A stretch of DNA of 64,000 bases. It comes from Auricularia sp. M13. Taxonomy: Eukaryota; Basidiomycota; Agaricomycetes; Auriculariales; Auriculariaceae. This document shows positions 32,789 to 43,569 of the stretch, one piece after another. The stretch spans positions 1,240,001-1,304,000 of the forward strand of contig CM073199.1 in assembly GCA_037042915.1 (NCBI GenBank), read 5' to 3'. The notes below the pieces were generated by a model, which made no database searches, was not told the DNA's origin, and saw nothing but the letters and a program-made list of their open reading frames with translations. How positions within the stretch are numbered: the stretch's first letter is position 1; each line of letters begins with the position of its first letter. The position numbers and the translations under genes were made by a program.

Positions 32789-33056
32789 GCCACAGCTTTT
32801 CGTCTCGTCCCTTCGTCAGAACTGACATACTCCTCGCTGTTCATCGCAGGTCCTTGAACCAGCGATCCAGTGGCCTTTTCCATCCAGCAGGACTGATAAA
32901 TTCTAGTCACGAATTTTCCTGCATCTTCGTACCCGGTCCTGCTTGCTTTCTCCACGATAATCGTCACCAAGACATTTCGCCAGGACCACCCTTCCTTGAG
33001 GACGCGGGTATGCAGTTGCAAGGACTCTTTGGTTCGTCTCTTTTTTCATTCGACCC

Positions 33057-33063
33057 TATATAT
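33057..33063 (+). promoter_or_regulatory. TATA box of the cyclin gene
   Basis: TATATAT, 124 bases before the ATG at 33188, which is the first ATG after it. Confidence 0.4.
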
Positions 33064-33187
33064 CTCCTGATTGTGTTCATCTTTCAAAGACCACACCGTC
33101 CACTTTCTTGAAACATCTTGGAAAATTGTGGAAACCTTGGCAACTCCTCGCACTTCCCCATACCCGTTCCAGTCGACGTCAGAGTAC

Positions 33188-33737
33188 ATGCCGCTGCGTC
33201 AATTTGTCCACGAAATTCTTCGCCGCTCCCAAACCAATTACGCTACTTTGCATATCGCTCTCCATTATGTTGGGGTCGTGGCCAAGCGGCTACCTCAACT
33301 CGTCGAGGAAGAGGCACAGTTCATCAAGTATCGTGCTTCTGCGGGTCGTCCTCGTAGTCATCCTCGTGGCAAAGGTGAGATTTTGAGAGTTTAATCTATA
33401 ATTCGCTCAACATCCTTCAGGATTCAGGGAGGATAATATGCTTGTCCCCGAGGCCCCGTCGCCTCTGCTTTGTTCCCGGCGCGCCTTTTTGACGTCACTA
33501 CTGATCGCATCGAAGTTTCTAGTCGACTGTGCTCTACCGGACAAGATCTGGGCCAGGCTCAGTGGCATGGAGCTGCGAGAGCTCGCTCACTGCGAGCGAG
33601 TGCTCTGCCAAGCCCTGAACTATAATCTTTGGGTTGGCGTTGGACTGCAACCTGCGCAGGAGATTAAAGGCCTTCACCTTTCTCCAGTCGTCAAATACGG
33701 TGTAAAGTTTGAGCACACGCTGAATCCACGCCCATAA
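33188..33737 (+). CDS. Cyclin, PHO80/PCL-like, short form
   Basis: Two exons, 33188-33374 and 33421-33737, joined by a 46-base intron (GTGAGA...TTCAG) in phase 1, give 167 residues. The cyclin box is recognisable: MPLRQFVHEILRRSQTNYAT at the N-terminus, then CSRRAFLTSLLIASKFL, the Lys of the conserved ASKF/Y, KIWARLSGMELRELAHCE and LCQALNYNLWVG. These are hallmarks of fungal cyclins that partner Pho85-type CDKs. The linker before SRRAF is shorter than I expect, and the protein stops about 25 residues after the cyclin fold, so the C-terminus may be truncated or lie in an unmodelled exon. It lies just beyond the truncated B2. Confidence 0.7.
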
Positions 33738-35451
33738 GTGTGCTTTTGCCGACCTGTGTACGTTGCTTACCTGTATAACCGGAAAATGCTTCAGTTGCGC
33801 GTTTGTTTCGGGTTCGGCTCCTGTCCTACATGCATCTAAAGCTCGCGTGTTCCCCGTGAGATTCGAAACTTGCAAAATGCAACGAACCAAGACCCAGCTT
33901 GGACAGGCTAAACATCCGCATGAGGCATAGCAGAAGGAAGCCACGCTCATGCCGTACGCATTCTCAGCCCGGACCCCGCTGAGAAGCATACCGTACCAAA
34001 ACACTGCAAGCATGCCCGCTAGGTGCCCAAACCGGTAGCAATGCATGCGAGCAGGCTCAGGTCGCCGTCGGCGAGCGCTACGTATTCCGCAAAGCTAACG
34101 TACATTACCCAGCGGGCGTCGGTCGAGGTGTTCGCAGCACCGAGTGGAATAGCCGGGAGTTGCAGCGCGTGGCGTGCCAGAAAAGCTTCCTAGAGCCGAC
34201 ACATGTGCGCGGTCACAGTGCGTGTGCTCCAGACATTAAACCCGTTATACTCGATCATCTATCGCGCATTGTCGGCCGGTACAGATGTCCCGCTGCGACC
34301 CAGACAGTATGTTCTACAAAACGCATAGTTCAGAGTACAGCCCACGAGTAACAACGTGTCCGAGGGGACAATATAGAACTTACCGGAGCCGTAAAGCGGA
34401 AGTCAAAGTAGCAAGGGTCTCAGACTCGGAGCATGCCAGAGCAAAATCGTAATGGCGTTGAGGCTTGGAGCACCTACCAGAATCAGCATGAATATTGATT
34501 TTAAAAGGGTAAATTCAGGTCACAGGCTCGCGGGGCGTCGTTTCTGGCCGGGTGAGTTGGACAAGAAGGTAGGCAGCAGGATGTAGTCCACGAGCTCCCC
34601 CGAAAGTCCCATATATGACTGAGCCGTGGGACCCTCATCCCGAGGCATTTTGAGACCCATGTCCAATTTTGGTGGGACCATCGACCCCTCCCTGCGCGAG
34701 GAGCTCTGAGGCCTTGGGACCATCGAAATTCGTCGGCCGAGAGTCGACTTCCAACCGGCAATGAAAACCGGTGAGAATCAGATTTAGCAGACTAGTAACT
34801 GAGTGAAAAATGCACTGGGAAGTGACCGGCGTGTAGAAGACTCATATTTTCCACTTGGGAAAGGAAACAGCGGCTTGGTACGGGCTCCGCGTGCTGATCG
34901 GGGTACCAGCCGGCCGGAAACTCCGAGCTTTCGGGACCATAGTCCGAGCCGCTGGGATCATTGGAATGCACGCTTCGGGGGTCGGGTTTCGCGGGCGACA
35001 GACGCCTACTCACGCACCGCTGCATCTGATCCTAAAAGCAAGACGGCGCTGGCAGAATGACATGCGCCGACGGGCGCGCACCAGTAGTGCTTGCTGAAAG
35101 ACGTGGCCGGCAGCTTCGTTACAGTCCATTGGTAAATTGTATATTATCGAACTATGTTGTTGGATACCACACGGTGGCAATGTCGGATTAGTAGCCTTTC
35201 TCTGAGCTTCACCCCTGAGCCGGAAGTGAACTCGTTGTGAGAGAGGGTAAGGCGCTCCCCAACCGCGGTACATTTTTATTCTCGAGTTGGAAACGTTCTC
35301 AACATGGGAATATTGGTGGAACGCGATCTTCTTTAAACAGCGGCTCGGGCGCAACAAAGCTATTTGCGCATGGTGAAGCAGCAAGTTTATATATCGTCCC
35401 GTCAGTAAAATGTCGTGAATATGGCGCACACAGCCTGAAGGGCCGTGAAGG
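33738..35451. other. No gene seen
   Basis: Only short, unconvincing frames between the cyclin and the 3' end of F-box gene 2. Confidence 0.4.
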
Positions 35452-36849
35452 CTATAGACATTTCGTTATGTATCCAAACGTAACCGATTCGACTGGGTCA
35501 TGCCAAGACGACGGGGATGATGTCGACGAGATAGAGGCGATGGGGCAACGCACATTGAGATCTCCAATGATCTTTACGTCCTGAAAAACGATGTCGAGCA
35601 TGGCTTCCGTGCCGAGAATGATGGCGGCCGCGATAAAAGCGTCCAACTCGGGACGAGAGATGAGCGCCTCGCACCAGTCCATTTCCTTTTGGAATACGAG
35701 TGTGTAAAGACTGGGGCAGTGGACAGAGCCCCATGCCCATCCACTGCAGAGATCGGGCAGTGTATTAACGCCCAGGTGGAGTGTTTTGAGGCGGGGAAGG
35801 CGAAACTGATTCTGGCAAAGCTCGCGAAAGCCTAAGTTCAAAGAAATGACGAGCGTTACCAGTCTGTCCGCCAAGAGAATAGCCTCAAGGAATATCGTCG
35901 TCGTGACCAACGGCAGCCTGATAAAATCGAATCTGCGAACAATATGCTGGTCGGCAGTCGTGATTGTCACGACGCCCCATGCCGCTGACGCTCGAGGATG
36001 CAATTGCGCCTTTATGACCGCATGAAGAAGCCCATCGCTGGGTAAAAGTGATCTCGCATAGGCTGGTGAGATATCGGGTATACGAAGAGTCAGCATCGCG
36101 ATCGAGGAGTGCCGAATGGCATTCAAGGCAGCTTCTTCATAAACAACAAGATGCCGCAGATCTGGGAGACTCAGAGCAGCGAAGTTATCCTGGCGGGGAC
36201 CGCATTTCATCGACCAGAGATCGATAGTTTCTGAGCGGGGGATCCAGGATAGAAGGCCAACCGTCTGAGGAGGCTGGTGGACAAAGGTGGCTTTGAGAGC
36301 TCGGAGAACATGCCGAACAGGCAGGCCGCGGGAAGGAAGAGGCACATCGAGGAGGAAGACGCGCTCAAGCGAATTGAATGCGTGTGCATTGAACATCGAC
36401 GGCAGGGGCGTCATATTGCGAGAGCCACCCATGACCAGAACCTGTAAGTTGCGCAGGCGGGGAGCGTCCAAGGTAAAAAGAGGCCATAGTTCCTCTACTA
36501 GATGATGTGCGACGAAAAAAGCGATCTCTTCGGCCCGATGAACGTGGGTTTTGAGAGCGGGTATGATGAATTTCGTCACAGCATCGCAGGGCGCAGTCCA
36601 TGACATGGAGAAAGAAATCAGAGCGTGAGGCAGTTTCTGCGCGTTCAAGCGGTCGATGAAGAATTCGACAGCAGCAGCAGAGAGGTCATTATCGCACGCG
36701 ATGGTCAAGGTCTTCCAGTAAGTAGGATGACCCTTGGCGGAAGCTCTCCACTGGCGGGACACACCAGCGCAAACAACGATGTCGGGGAGCAGGAGGTGGT
36801 CGAACAGCGAAAAAAGGAGGTCAACGGGGAGCAGTGCAGCCGAATGCAT
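35452..36849 (-). CDS. F-box-like protein, paralogue 2 of 3
   Basis: Uninterrupted frame of 465 residues from the ATG at 36849, which sits 40 bases downstream of a TATATA box. The frame is open further upstream, but that part is Pro/Arg-rich and precedes the TATA, so it is not coding. The F-box starts almost at the N-terminus (LLPVDLLFSLFDHLLLPDIV, then VSRQWRASAKGHPTYWK). Through the body it aligns by eye with the other two copies (LWPLFTLDAPRLRNLQV, NSLERVFLLDVPLP, LSWIPRSETIDL). It probably acts as a substrate adaptor of an SCF ubiquitin ligase; the substrate is unknown. A GC-rich array lies about 350 bases upstream in head-to-head position, as for F-box gene 3. Confidence 0.8.
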   Translation of the reverse strand: MHSAALLPVDLLFSLFDHLLLPDIVVCAGVSRQWRASAKGHPTYWKTLTIACDNDLSAAAVEFFIDRLNAQKLPHALISFSMSWTAPCDAVTKFIIPALKTHVHRAEEIAFFVAHHLVEELWPLFTLDAPRLRNLQVLVMGGSRNMTPLPSMFNAHAFNSLERVFLLDVPLPSRGLPVRHVLRALKATFVHQPPQTVGLLSWIPRSETIDLWSMKCGPRQDNFAALSLPDLRHLVVYEEAALNAIRHSSIAMLTLRIPDISPAYARSLLPSDGLLHAVIKAQLHPRASAAWGVVTITTADQHIVRRFDFIRLPLVTTTIFLEAILLADRLVTLVISLNLGFRELCQNQFRLPRLKTLHLGVNTLPDLCSGWAWGSVHCPSLYTLVFQKEMDWCEALISRPELDAFIAAAIILGTEAMLDIVFQDVKIIGDLNVRCPIASISSTSSPSSWHDPVESVTFGYITKCL

Positions 36850-36888
36850 GGTCGAGGGCGGCGGGGGGTCCGGTGTGGACGGCCTGAC

Positions 36889-36894
36889 TATATA
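36889..36894 (-). promoter_or_regulatory. TATA box of F-box gene 2
   Basis: TATATA, 40 bases before the ATG at 36849. Confidence 0.55.
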
Positions 36895-37199
36895 AGCAGT
36901 CGCTAGAAGGTCGTGCTTTACAAGGTAACGTCGCACGCGAGCACAAGGCTGTGCGAAGAAGAACTCTTGTGTCCCGCATAAGGAAGGCCGCAGAGGCGAG
37001 GGGTGAGGAAACTGAGGCTGAAGCTTGTTAATGTTGGCGGTTGAGGATGACCGGGCGGAGTTTGGGACTCTTCCTAAAGCGATGAACACGAGCGCGCAGC
37101 ACAACGACCGATCCCCGGAAACCTGGGCGACGCAGAGGCTGTCGGGGGTGGAGAAACGCGGCGGCAGCGCCGAGCGAGCCGGTGGGTAATTTACAGGAT

Positions 37200-38400
37200 T
37201 TTTTCTGCTCAGCGCTGACGGTCCGCCTTGACGCCAGCCAACCCGTCGCGGACGGCTTCCCACACGGCCTGCTGGGCTCTGCGCCATCTCTGGCACCGCC
37301 GCCCGGCGTTCCCATATGCTGCTCAGTGTCGCTCAGAGCTCATCGTCGCCGTCCCCGCCGTTCTCGCCACCTCTCCGTCGCTGCGCGCGCGCGCTGATCC
37401 TCGCAGTCTGACCGCCGCCGACCTCTATGTCCAACCGCTGCCTCGCCGTGCTCAGCTCGCCCGTGCCACCACTGGCGTCTATTCCCGGCATTTCCGTTCG
37501 CTGCTCAACGTCCTGCTGAGTCCCTCGTCGCTCTCATCGCCGTTCTCGCCAGCGCGGCCACGCTCGCCATCCTCGCAGTCTGACCGCCGCAACCTCCAAT
37601 CCCAAGCGCCGTCCGGCCTCAACGGCCTCGCCTGACCCGTCACCGACATTCCCTGCCGCTGGTCAGCGTCATTCAGCCCGTCGTCGCTGTGCTCGCCGTT
37701 CTTGCGAGCTCAGTTGCGCCGCGCGCCATCCCATCCTCGCAATCTGGACGCCGCCAACCTCCAAATCCAACCGCTGTCCCGCCGCGACGGGCTCGTCTGT
37801 GCCGTCATTGGAATACCTGCAGTAGCTCTGCGTCTTGCTCAGCTCGTCGTCGCTGTACACGCTCGTCTTGCCAGCGCCGTCGCGGCCGCCGTCCTCGCCC
37901 GCCGATATCTAATTCCAACCGCTTCCTCGCCGCGAGGGACTCGCCTGTGCCGTCACCGTCATTCACTGCCACGGTCGCTGTCTTGCTCAGCACGTCGTCG
38001 CTGCGCTCGCCGTTCTCGCGAGCGCGGTCACGCCGTCACACTCGCCATCCTCGCAGTCTGGACGCCGCCGAACTCCAATTCCAACCGTTGCCCCACCGCG
38101 ACGGGCTCACCTGACGCGTCGCCGGCATTCCCTGCCGCTGGTCAGCGTCATTCAGCCCGTCGTCGCTGTGCTCGCCGTTCTTGCGAGCTCAGTTGCGCCG
38201 CGCGCCATCCCATCCTCGCAATCTGGACGCCGCCAACCTCCAAATCCAACCGCTGTCCCGCCGCGACGGGCTCGTCTGTACCGTGGCTGGAATACCTGCA
38301 GCAACTCGGCGTCATTCAGCCCGTCGTCGCTGTGCACGCCGGTCTCGCGAGCTCGATCACGCCGCGCGCCCGCCATCACTGCAGCCTTGAAGAGGCCACC
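37200..38400 (+). repeat. GC-rich composite repeat: partial leader plus array
   Basis: Begins inside the leader (CGACGGCTTCC..., matching GTCGCGGACAGCATCTGGCG of other copies) and continues with array units in plus orientation. The block at 37670-38110 is very close to 3250-3780, sharing whole units, so those two arrays exchanged sequence or duplicated recently. The 3' tail is missing. Confidence 0.75.
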
Positions 38401-39350
38401 GTCCTCTGGCACGCGCTACTCCGCTTGATGTTAAGCTTATCCTCACCGTTGCTAGTTTTCCCGTCCTCATTCTTCCTCATTCCCGTGGAGCTCGCCGTCG
38501 TGGTACACGTCCTCCCCGCTTGGTCTCTCGCCGCCACTGACCTTTCCGTCTGACCCTCGCCGACCTCTGTTCCGCTGCCCGCCTGGCCATGTTCCCCGCG
38601 CCAGCTCTGTCGCTGGTATCGCGACCCTGATCCTACGCTATGCTCAGCGTCGCGCTGATGTCGTCCTGATGTCCTTGCTGTTTTGCTATCTCTCTTTCAC
38701 CTCGCGTGCTGGCTCATCGCAGCCTTATGACCGGAGACCATCGAGTGGCCTGCTGCCCGGCGCCATCATAGTTTGACCGTGCCGTCACTTGCGCAGTCGC
38801 TTGCTCTCCCCCTCCGCTGCAGCCGTGCTGTGGCCTTTGTCGTCGTATTCATCGTCCTCATCAGCTTAGTCTAGCCGCCGTCATCGCCTCCCGGGCTGGC
38901 TTTGTTCACCGGCTGTTCTCTCGACGTCGCTGTCGAACTCGTTGAAGTTCCGTTCTCCTGGAGATTCACCGACATTGGTGACCGTCCTTGGTGTCCCCCT
39001 GGACTCTTTGCCTTGCTCCTGTTGTCCAATCGTAATTGACCATGCTGCCATAATTCTGGCTGTGAATGAGACGATCTGTCGATTTTCTTCTGGCAGGCAC
39101 CTCTCGCAAAGTTGCTGGTCAGTGGTATAGCTGCGCCCGTGTGGTGCCTGCAATAGCACCATGTTTCGACTCAACGTGTGCGTTGCATGTCTGAGTTAGT
39201 AATTCTTGGTGTAACTCTTCTCGCAATCTCGATATGGGTCCGATAGCATCTATGGTTCTTGGTCGTGATTACAACAGAGATGAATGAAAAGTTGGACTGT
39301 GGATTTGCCGTGGTCCGCCGATATCTATTGCTGCACTGCCCTACTAATGG
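38401..39350. other. No gene seen
   Basis: Array decay products to about 38560, then unique sequence without a supportable frame. Confidence 0.4.
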
Positions 39351-39983
39351 CTACGGTGTAAGCCCAACACTTGCCATATCATTGATAAGCACATATGGTT
39401 GAACTGATGAATGTTCCCAGGCTACGCACCCGCATTCTGCGAAACTGCCTGGAAACCTGGTGTACCATATGAAACGATCCAGCTCACCGGTACCGTCTGG
39501 CCCTTGCCCTTGTGCTTGGAGAGTAGCAATAACGAGCTTTCTGACATGCCTGGCAGGCACCGGCGCATGCTTGGCGGCAGTTCTGCAGATGCAGCATCTG
39601 AAATTGCTGTCCACGAACTCCATCACAATGCAGGCTTCGCACGCAACACACGCTGTGTAGTCAGGGTCAGGGCCTCGAGTTTGCATATATCAGCATGGTG
39701 TACCGCAATCCACCATCCTATTTGATCACGTCAGTCACCTCTTCCAAACATGTTAACCGATGCGTACATCCAGGGACGAATGAGAGCCTTTCGGCATTTA
39801 GAACAGTGTGCAATGCCATCGATGATATTTTGGAGCTGAATGACGAAGTGAATCCTTTGAAGCCTGCTGGCCATGGTGAGAACCTACCATAGTCACGTGA
39901 TGGGAAAGTCTTGCATTCTCGGAGCCAAGCTGTAGTAAGTGCTGCTCCTGGCGATGCAGTAGCTCAACCATGTCCTCCGCCAT
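39351..39983 (-). CDS. Small coiled-coil, Cys-rich protein (possible zinc-binding)
   Basis: Three exons join in phase: 39983-39888, 39835-39739 and 39652-39351, giving 164 residues. The N-terminus is a short coiled coil (MVELLHRQEQHLLQLGSENA). A Cys-rich module follows: HCSKC (C43, C46), then CVACEAC (C66, C69, C72) and CCICR (C84, C85, C87), spread across two exons. CxxC pairs spaced like this suggest zinc binding, possibly a DNA-binding cluster; that is inference, and I cannot name the family. The gene has introns of 52 and 86 bases with good consensus. A TATATA motif ends only a few bases before the first ATG, so translation may start at the second ATG (39971). Confidence 0.55.
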
Positions 39984-41539
39984 CTGGGACTATATAAGCG
40001 AGCACAGCTGGCTAGATATCCGCGACGTACATTGGTTGCTGCGGCCGCAAATTCATGTAAAGACCGCGATTCTTGATTTACTGAATTGAAGCCTCGATCA
40101 TGACCAACAAGCTGTGCGGGAATTTTTCTCTGCAGGAGATGAGCACGTATCGGACTTCAAGGTCAAATTGTTCTGCGAACGTACGTCCTCGGGCTCGGAC
40201 TTCATGATCACCAAGAAAACGAAAGGGGGAGGGAGTATATTAGACCGTTGAAGATTCGATAGCGTATACAGAGATATTCTCATATGTTTCTACACGACAC
40301 ACTGTTGCACACCACCACATATATATACGGCGCCACAAACGTGGCACTGTCCGTGGCACAAACTTCCGTGGCACAATGGGCAACTATACTCGGTATCTCG
40401 CGATCGCGGGGAGGACCAAAAAGCCACTCGCTGCGGGATGGCGCACGACCTGTCTCAAGATGGCCGTCTCGGGTTGCACGGGCGTGGTGGTAGCGAGCGC
40501 CGCTGGCGGCCACCTTGCGCTTCTTTTCCCCGCCTTCCGATTCAGCCTTATAATCAGCTTTCTCGGCCACCTTCGATTTCGCAGGCGCTGCGTGGTCATG
40601 ACGGTGCGATTGAGTCTCCTTCCCGTCGACTACGCGTTCCGGATCAGGAACAACGTCACGTGCGTTAGCCCTCAGCCAGCAAACCGACCGTTTCGTACCG
40701 CATTGAACAAGTCTACAGACCCATTGCAAAGCGCTTGTCACACGTCGGACCGGGGCGGGGGCCCGGCGCCAGCGTGTACAGGTGGACGCTGGGAAACACT
40801 CACCAATGGGAGCTTGACACCGTCGTCCAACGTGCATGCGACTAATAGAGACAGAACCGACTTGAAAGCACCCCATGCACGAACCCAAGTACGGCCCTGG
40901 CGGGCGTACACACTCTCGCGTAATTTACGAGATATTGTCGCCCGTGAGCGTATGGAGTAGTGAAGAGACTTTCAGCACTTCAAATGCCGACCCGACCAAG
41001 AGTCGCACGCGAGAAGCCAACGAGAAGCAGGAGGGTAGCACAGCGTCGATTGCCCGTAATCCATAACCGCACCAACGTCGTCAGCCCGCAGTGACAGTCA
41101 CGCAGCGCTGTTAGTAGATCCAAATGGGCAGACGGAGCGCCAGGGTCTTTGTAGGGAGGGAACCGATGCAGGCCATCGCGAACGACGGAAGTCAAGTGAC
41201 GGGTCGGAGTTGACACGACCTTGTCTTCCTCCACCTAGACCAGGCCGCCCGCATTCATATGCTCATGCTCCGCTGCGCGCAGAGATAGAGCGCTGTCTTA
41301 CGGTGCTTACGGGGCGCTCATTTATCCTATCAATCCTTGCATTATTTCTGAGGAATGAAAAGGGGCATCACGGGCTCGGGCAATACGTTCACCGCGCGGC
41401 TGCTCACGAACCCAGCTCCTGCGGCACTCGGTGCACTCGAAGAGGATGTGCGCGTGGAGGAGTAGGTGCGCGCGCTGGTCACTGCTCGATTCGTTCGGCA
41501 ACGTCAAGACGTTTCGCGTCGCCGTCGCCGTTGCGCCAC
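39984..41539 (-). other. Possible decayed gene, unresolved
   Basis: Three minus-strand stretches look coding: 41234-40980, 40960-40804 (SVYARQGRTWVRAWGAF, then LLVACTLDDGVKLPL before a GTGAGT donor) and 40680-40350 (a Lys/Glu-rich run, DHAAPAKSKVAEKADYKAES). I could not join them in one frame. They may be exons of one unrecognised gene or decayed remnants. Nothing else is supportable here. Confidence 0.25.
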
Positions 41540-43340
41540 GGCCGCTGGACGAAGCTACACTTCACCGACCGCGGGGCGCATCACAGAGGAGCTCGCGGGC
41601 CAGGATCCGACCAATTACGTCCCAATCCCGCTCATGAAGAGCTGCGCGGACCTCGTCACCAACCCGCTTGTCCAAAGATGCAGCATGCCAACTGGAGCGC
41701 GGTCATCCCCAACTACGGTCCATGTGTGGCGCCCCGCTGCAGGGTACGTCGCCGACTAAGCGACTGGTATACGAAGAACTTCTTGCCCAAGATGAAGAAA
41801 TTGCATAAGGGCCCTGCTTTGGGAGAAGAAGCGCATTTTCCGCGATGCGACGCTCGATGAGTTCGTATTTCTTCATTTTCATTTGGCGCGCGCGCCGCTG
41901 ACGCCACGTTCTTCCAGCTGTTCCGCGAGGCAATGTGCGATGTACGGGGCGGCATCTATGACCTGCCGGGCTACTTCTACACGATGAACCTGCACCAAGA
42001 AGACTAGCGCTACGCGTTCCTGTCCGAAGACCACGGACCTTGGAAGCAGCAGTCGGGCGGACATGACGAAGCAGGTGAAGCAGATGCTCGCCGCCAACGA
42101 CGTCGCGGGGCAGGACTACGTCGCCAGTACGCATGCCTGAAGAACAACTTCTACATCGCCAACGTCGACTGCCGCAAGAGCGCAAGATGCCAGGTCCAGA
42201 ATTACTTGCTGCTCGTCGCGTCGGGGCTTATCATGGGTATCATTGGTATCAAGTGTGCGTGCTCCGTAGTGTCGTCATCGTCGTCTTGGGTCGTCATCGC
42301 CGATGCTCAGTACCCTGCCGTGCGCGCCCATTCCGTTACTTACGCAGCTCCGCTGACGCTCGCGCTCGTTGCCTGCTTGCTCGCTGCAGGTCGTAACCCG
42401 GGTTTCCTGAACCGGCTCGTGGCGTGTACGTCGGACGATTCGCAGATCATCGCTGTTTTCGTCGAGACCAAACTATACAACGAGGAGGGCTCGTGGTGGA
42501 CAATGATTCAGGCTCGTTCGTTAGTCATGTGCGCACGATGCTGGTTGCTGACTGGCGCAGGTGGACGAGTATTACATCTCTCATAACCTATCCAAGGCGT
42601 TTGAGTCGCGGCTTGGCGACATGCTTGCCTGGCTTTTTATCGATGTACCGCATTCGCACGGCCGACAGGGCCACCCATTCATCATCTCCAACCGTGTCAT
42701 TGACGACTACTCCGAGTGTATCGTCGATACGCTGCACAGGAAGAACCTGCTGTCGCTCGGTGAAGATCGGTATCTGACGACCATCATGATTAAACACTTT
42801 CCCACGTTCAAGATGAATACCGTCGCGCCCGACCGTTGGAGCGTACTTCTCTCGCAGCGTCGTCGCTGGATCAACTCTACCATCCACAACCTCGTCGAGC
42901 TCATCTTCCTGCCCGAGCTGTGCGGCTTCTGTCTCTTCTCCATGCGCTCCATCGTCTTTAGGACCTGTTCGGCACCCTCATAGTGCCCGCTACCACGGTC
43001 TATTGAGCACGTTCTTCGCTATGCCATGCTTTCTATGCTTAGTCAGCTGTGAAGCTCGTCTATATTCTTGCGTAAGTGGCATCGCTATTCTTTAGCGGCA
43101 CTATGATCCCTGAAGCTAGACGCGTCCTGGCAGATACCCGCTCTACTCATTCTTCCTCCCGAACAACTCGTTCTGGTGCGTGGGCGACTCTCATGGGGTA
43201 GCACGTGCATCGTGTCGGCGAGGGCAACAATAAGAAGGTCGTCGTTGCTGATGACGAGAAGTTCGACGAGCACGATCTCGCTCAGCAAGTTCAGCGGTAC
43301 GTTCGGCCTGTGGAGTGTGTTTGCTTTACCGCGTCTAATA
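41540..43340 (+). pseudogene. Chitin synthase, decayed and internally deleted
   Basis: Chitin synthases are plasma-membrane enzymes that make cell-wall chitin from UDP-GlcNAc. Recognisable pieces in order: ITEELAGQDPTNYVPIPL; FLPKMKKLHKGP; GGIYDLPGYFYTMNLHQED then an in-frame TAG (about 42005); LKNNFYIANVDCRKSARCQV and a membrane segment (NYLLLVASGLIMGIIG); then a jump to the late catalytic half, [49 protein letters not shown] and the signature QRRRW (about 42855-42869). The segment between, with the substrate-binding core, is deleted, and the frame changes repeatedly. A fragment near the end matches the late region (VGEGNNKKVVVADDEKFD, 43215-43270). The order of domains fits a division-2-like (class IV/V) enzyme. 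Clearly non-functional. Confidence 0.85.
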
Positions 43341-43569
43341 TGGCTTGTTGCTTTTCAAAGTATGAACAGGAGGCCTGGGAGAGTCGCGCCATTGTCCGTC
43401 CGTCCGCTCAGGCTTGAGGACGAGGGATTCACTGACGCGTTCCGCGCACAGGTAATTAATTCTGTCGCAGCATCGTACATTGGTCTCAAAGGGCTCGAAT
43501 ATTGCCTTGGCTAAGGTCATAATTCTGAAAAACTATTTGGCAACGCCAATCCTTTGTCGTCATCGTAGG

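Noticed and set aside
33534-34046. A 170-codon minus-strand frame
   Set aside because: Its 3' part is the antisense of the cyclin's second exon and it has no protein-like features of its own.
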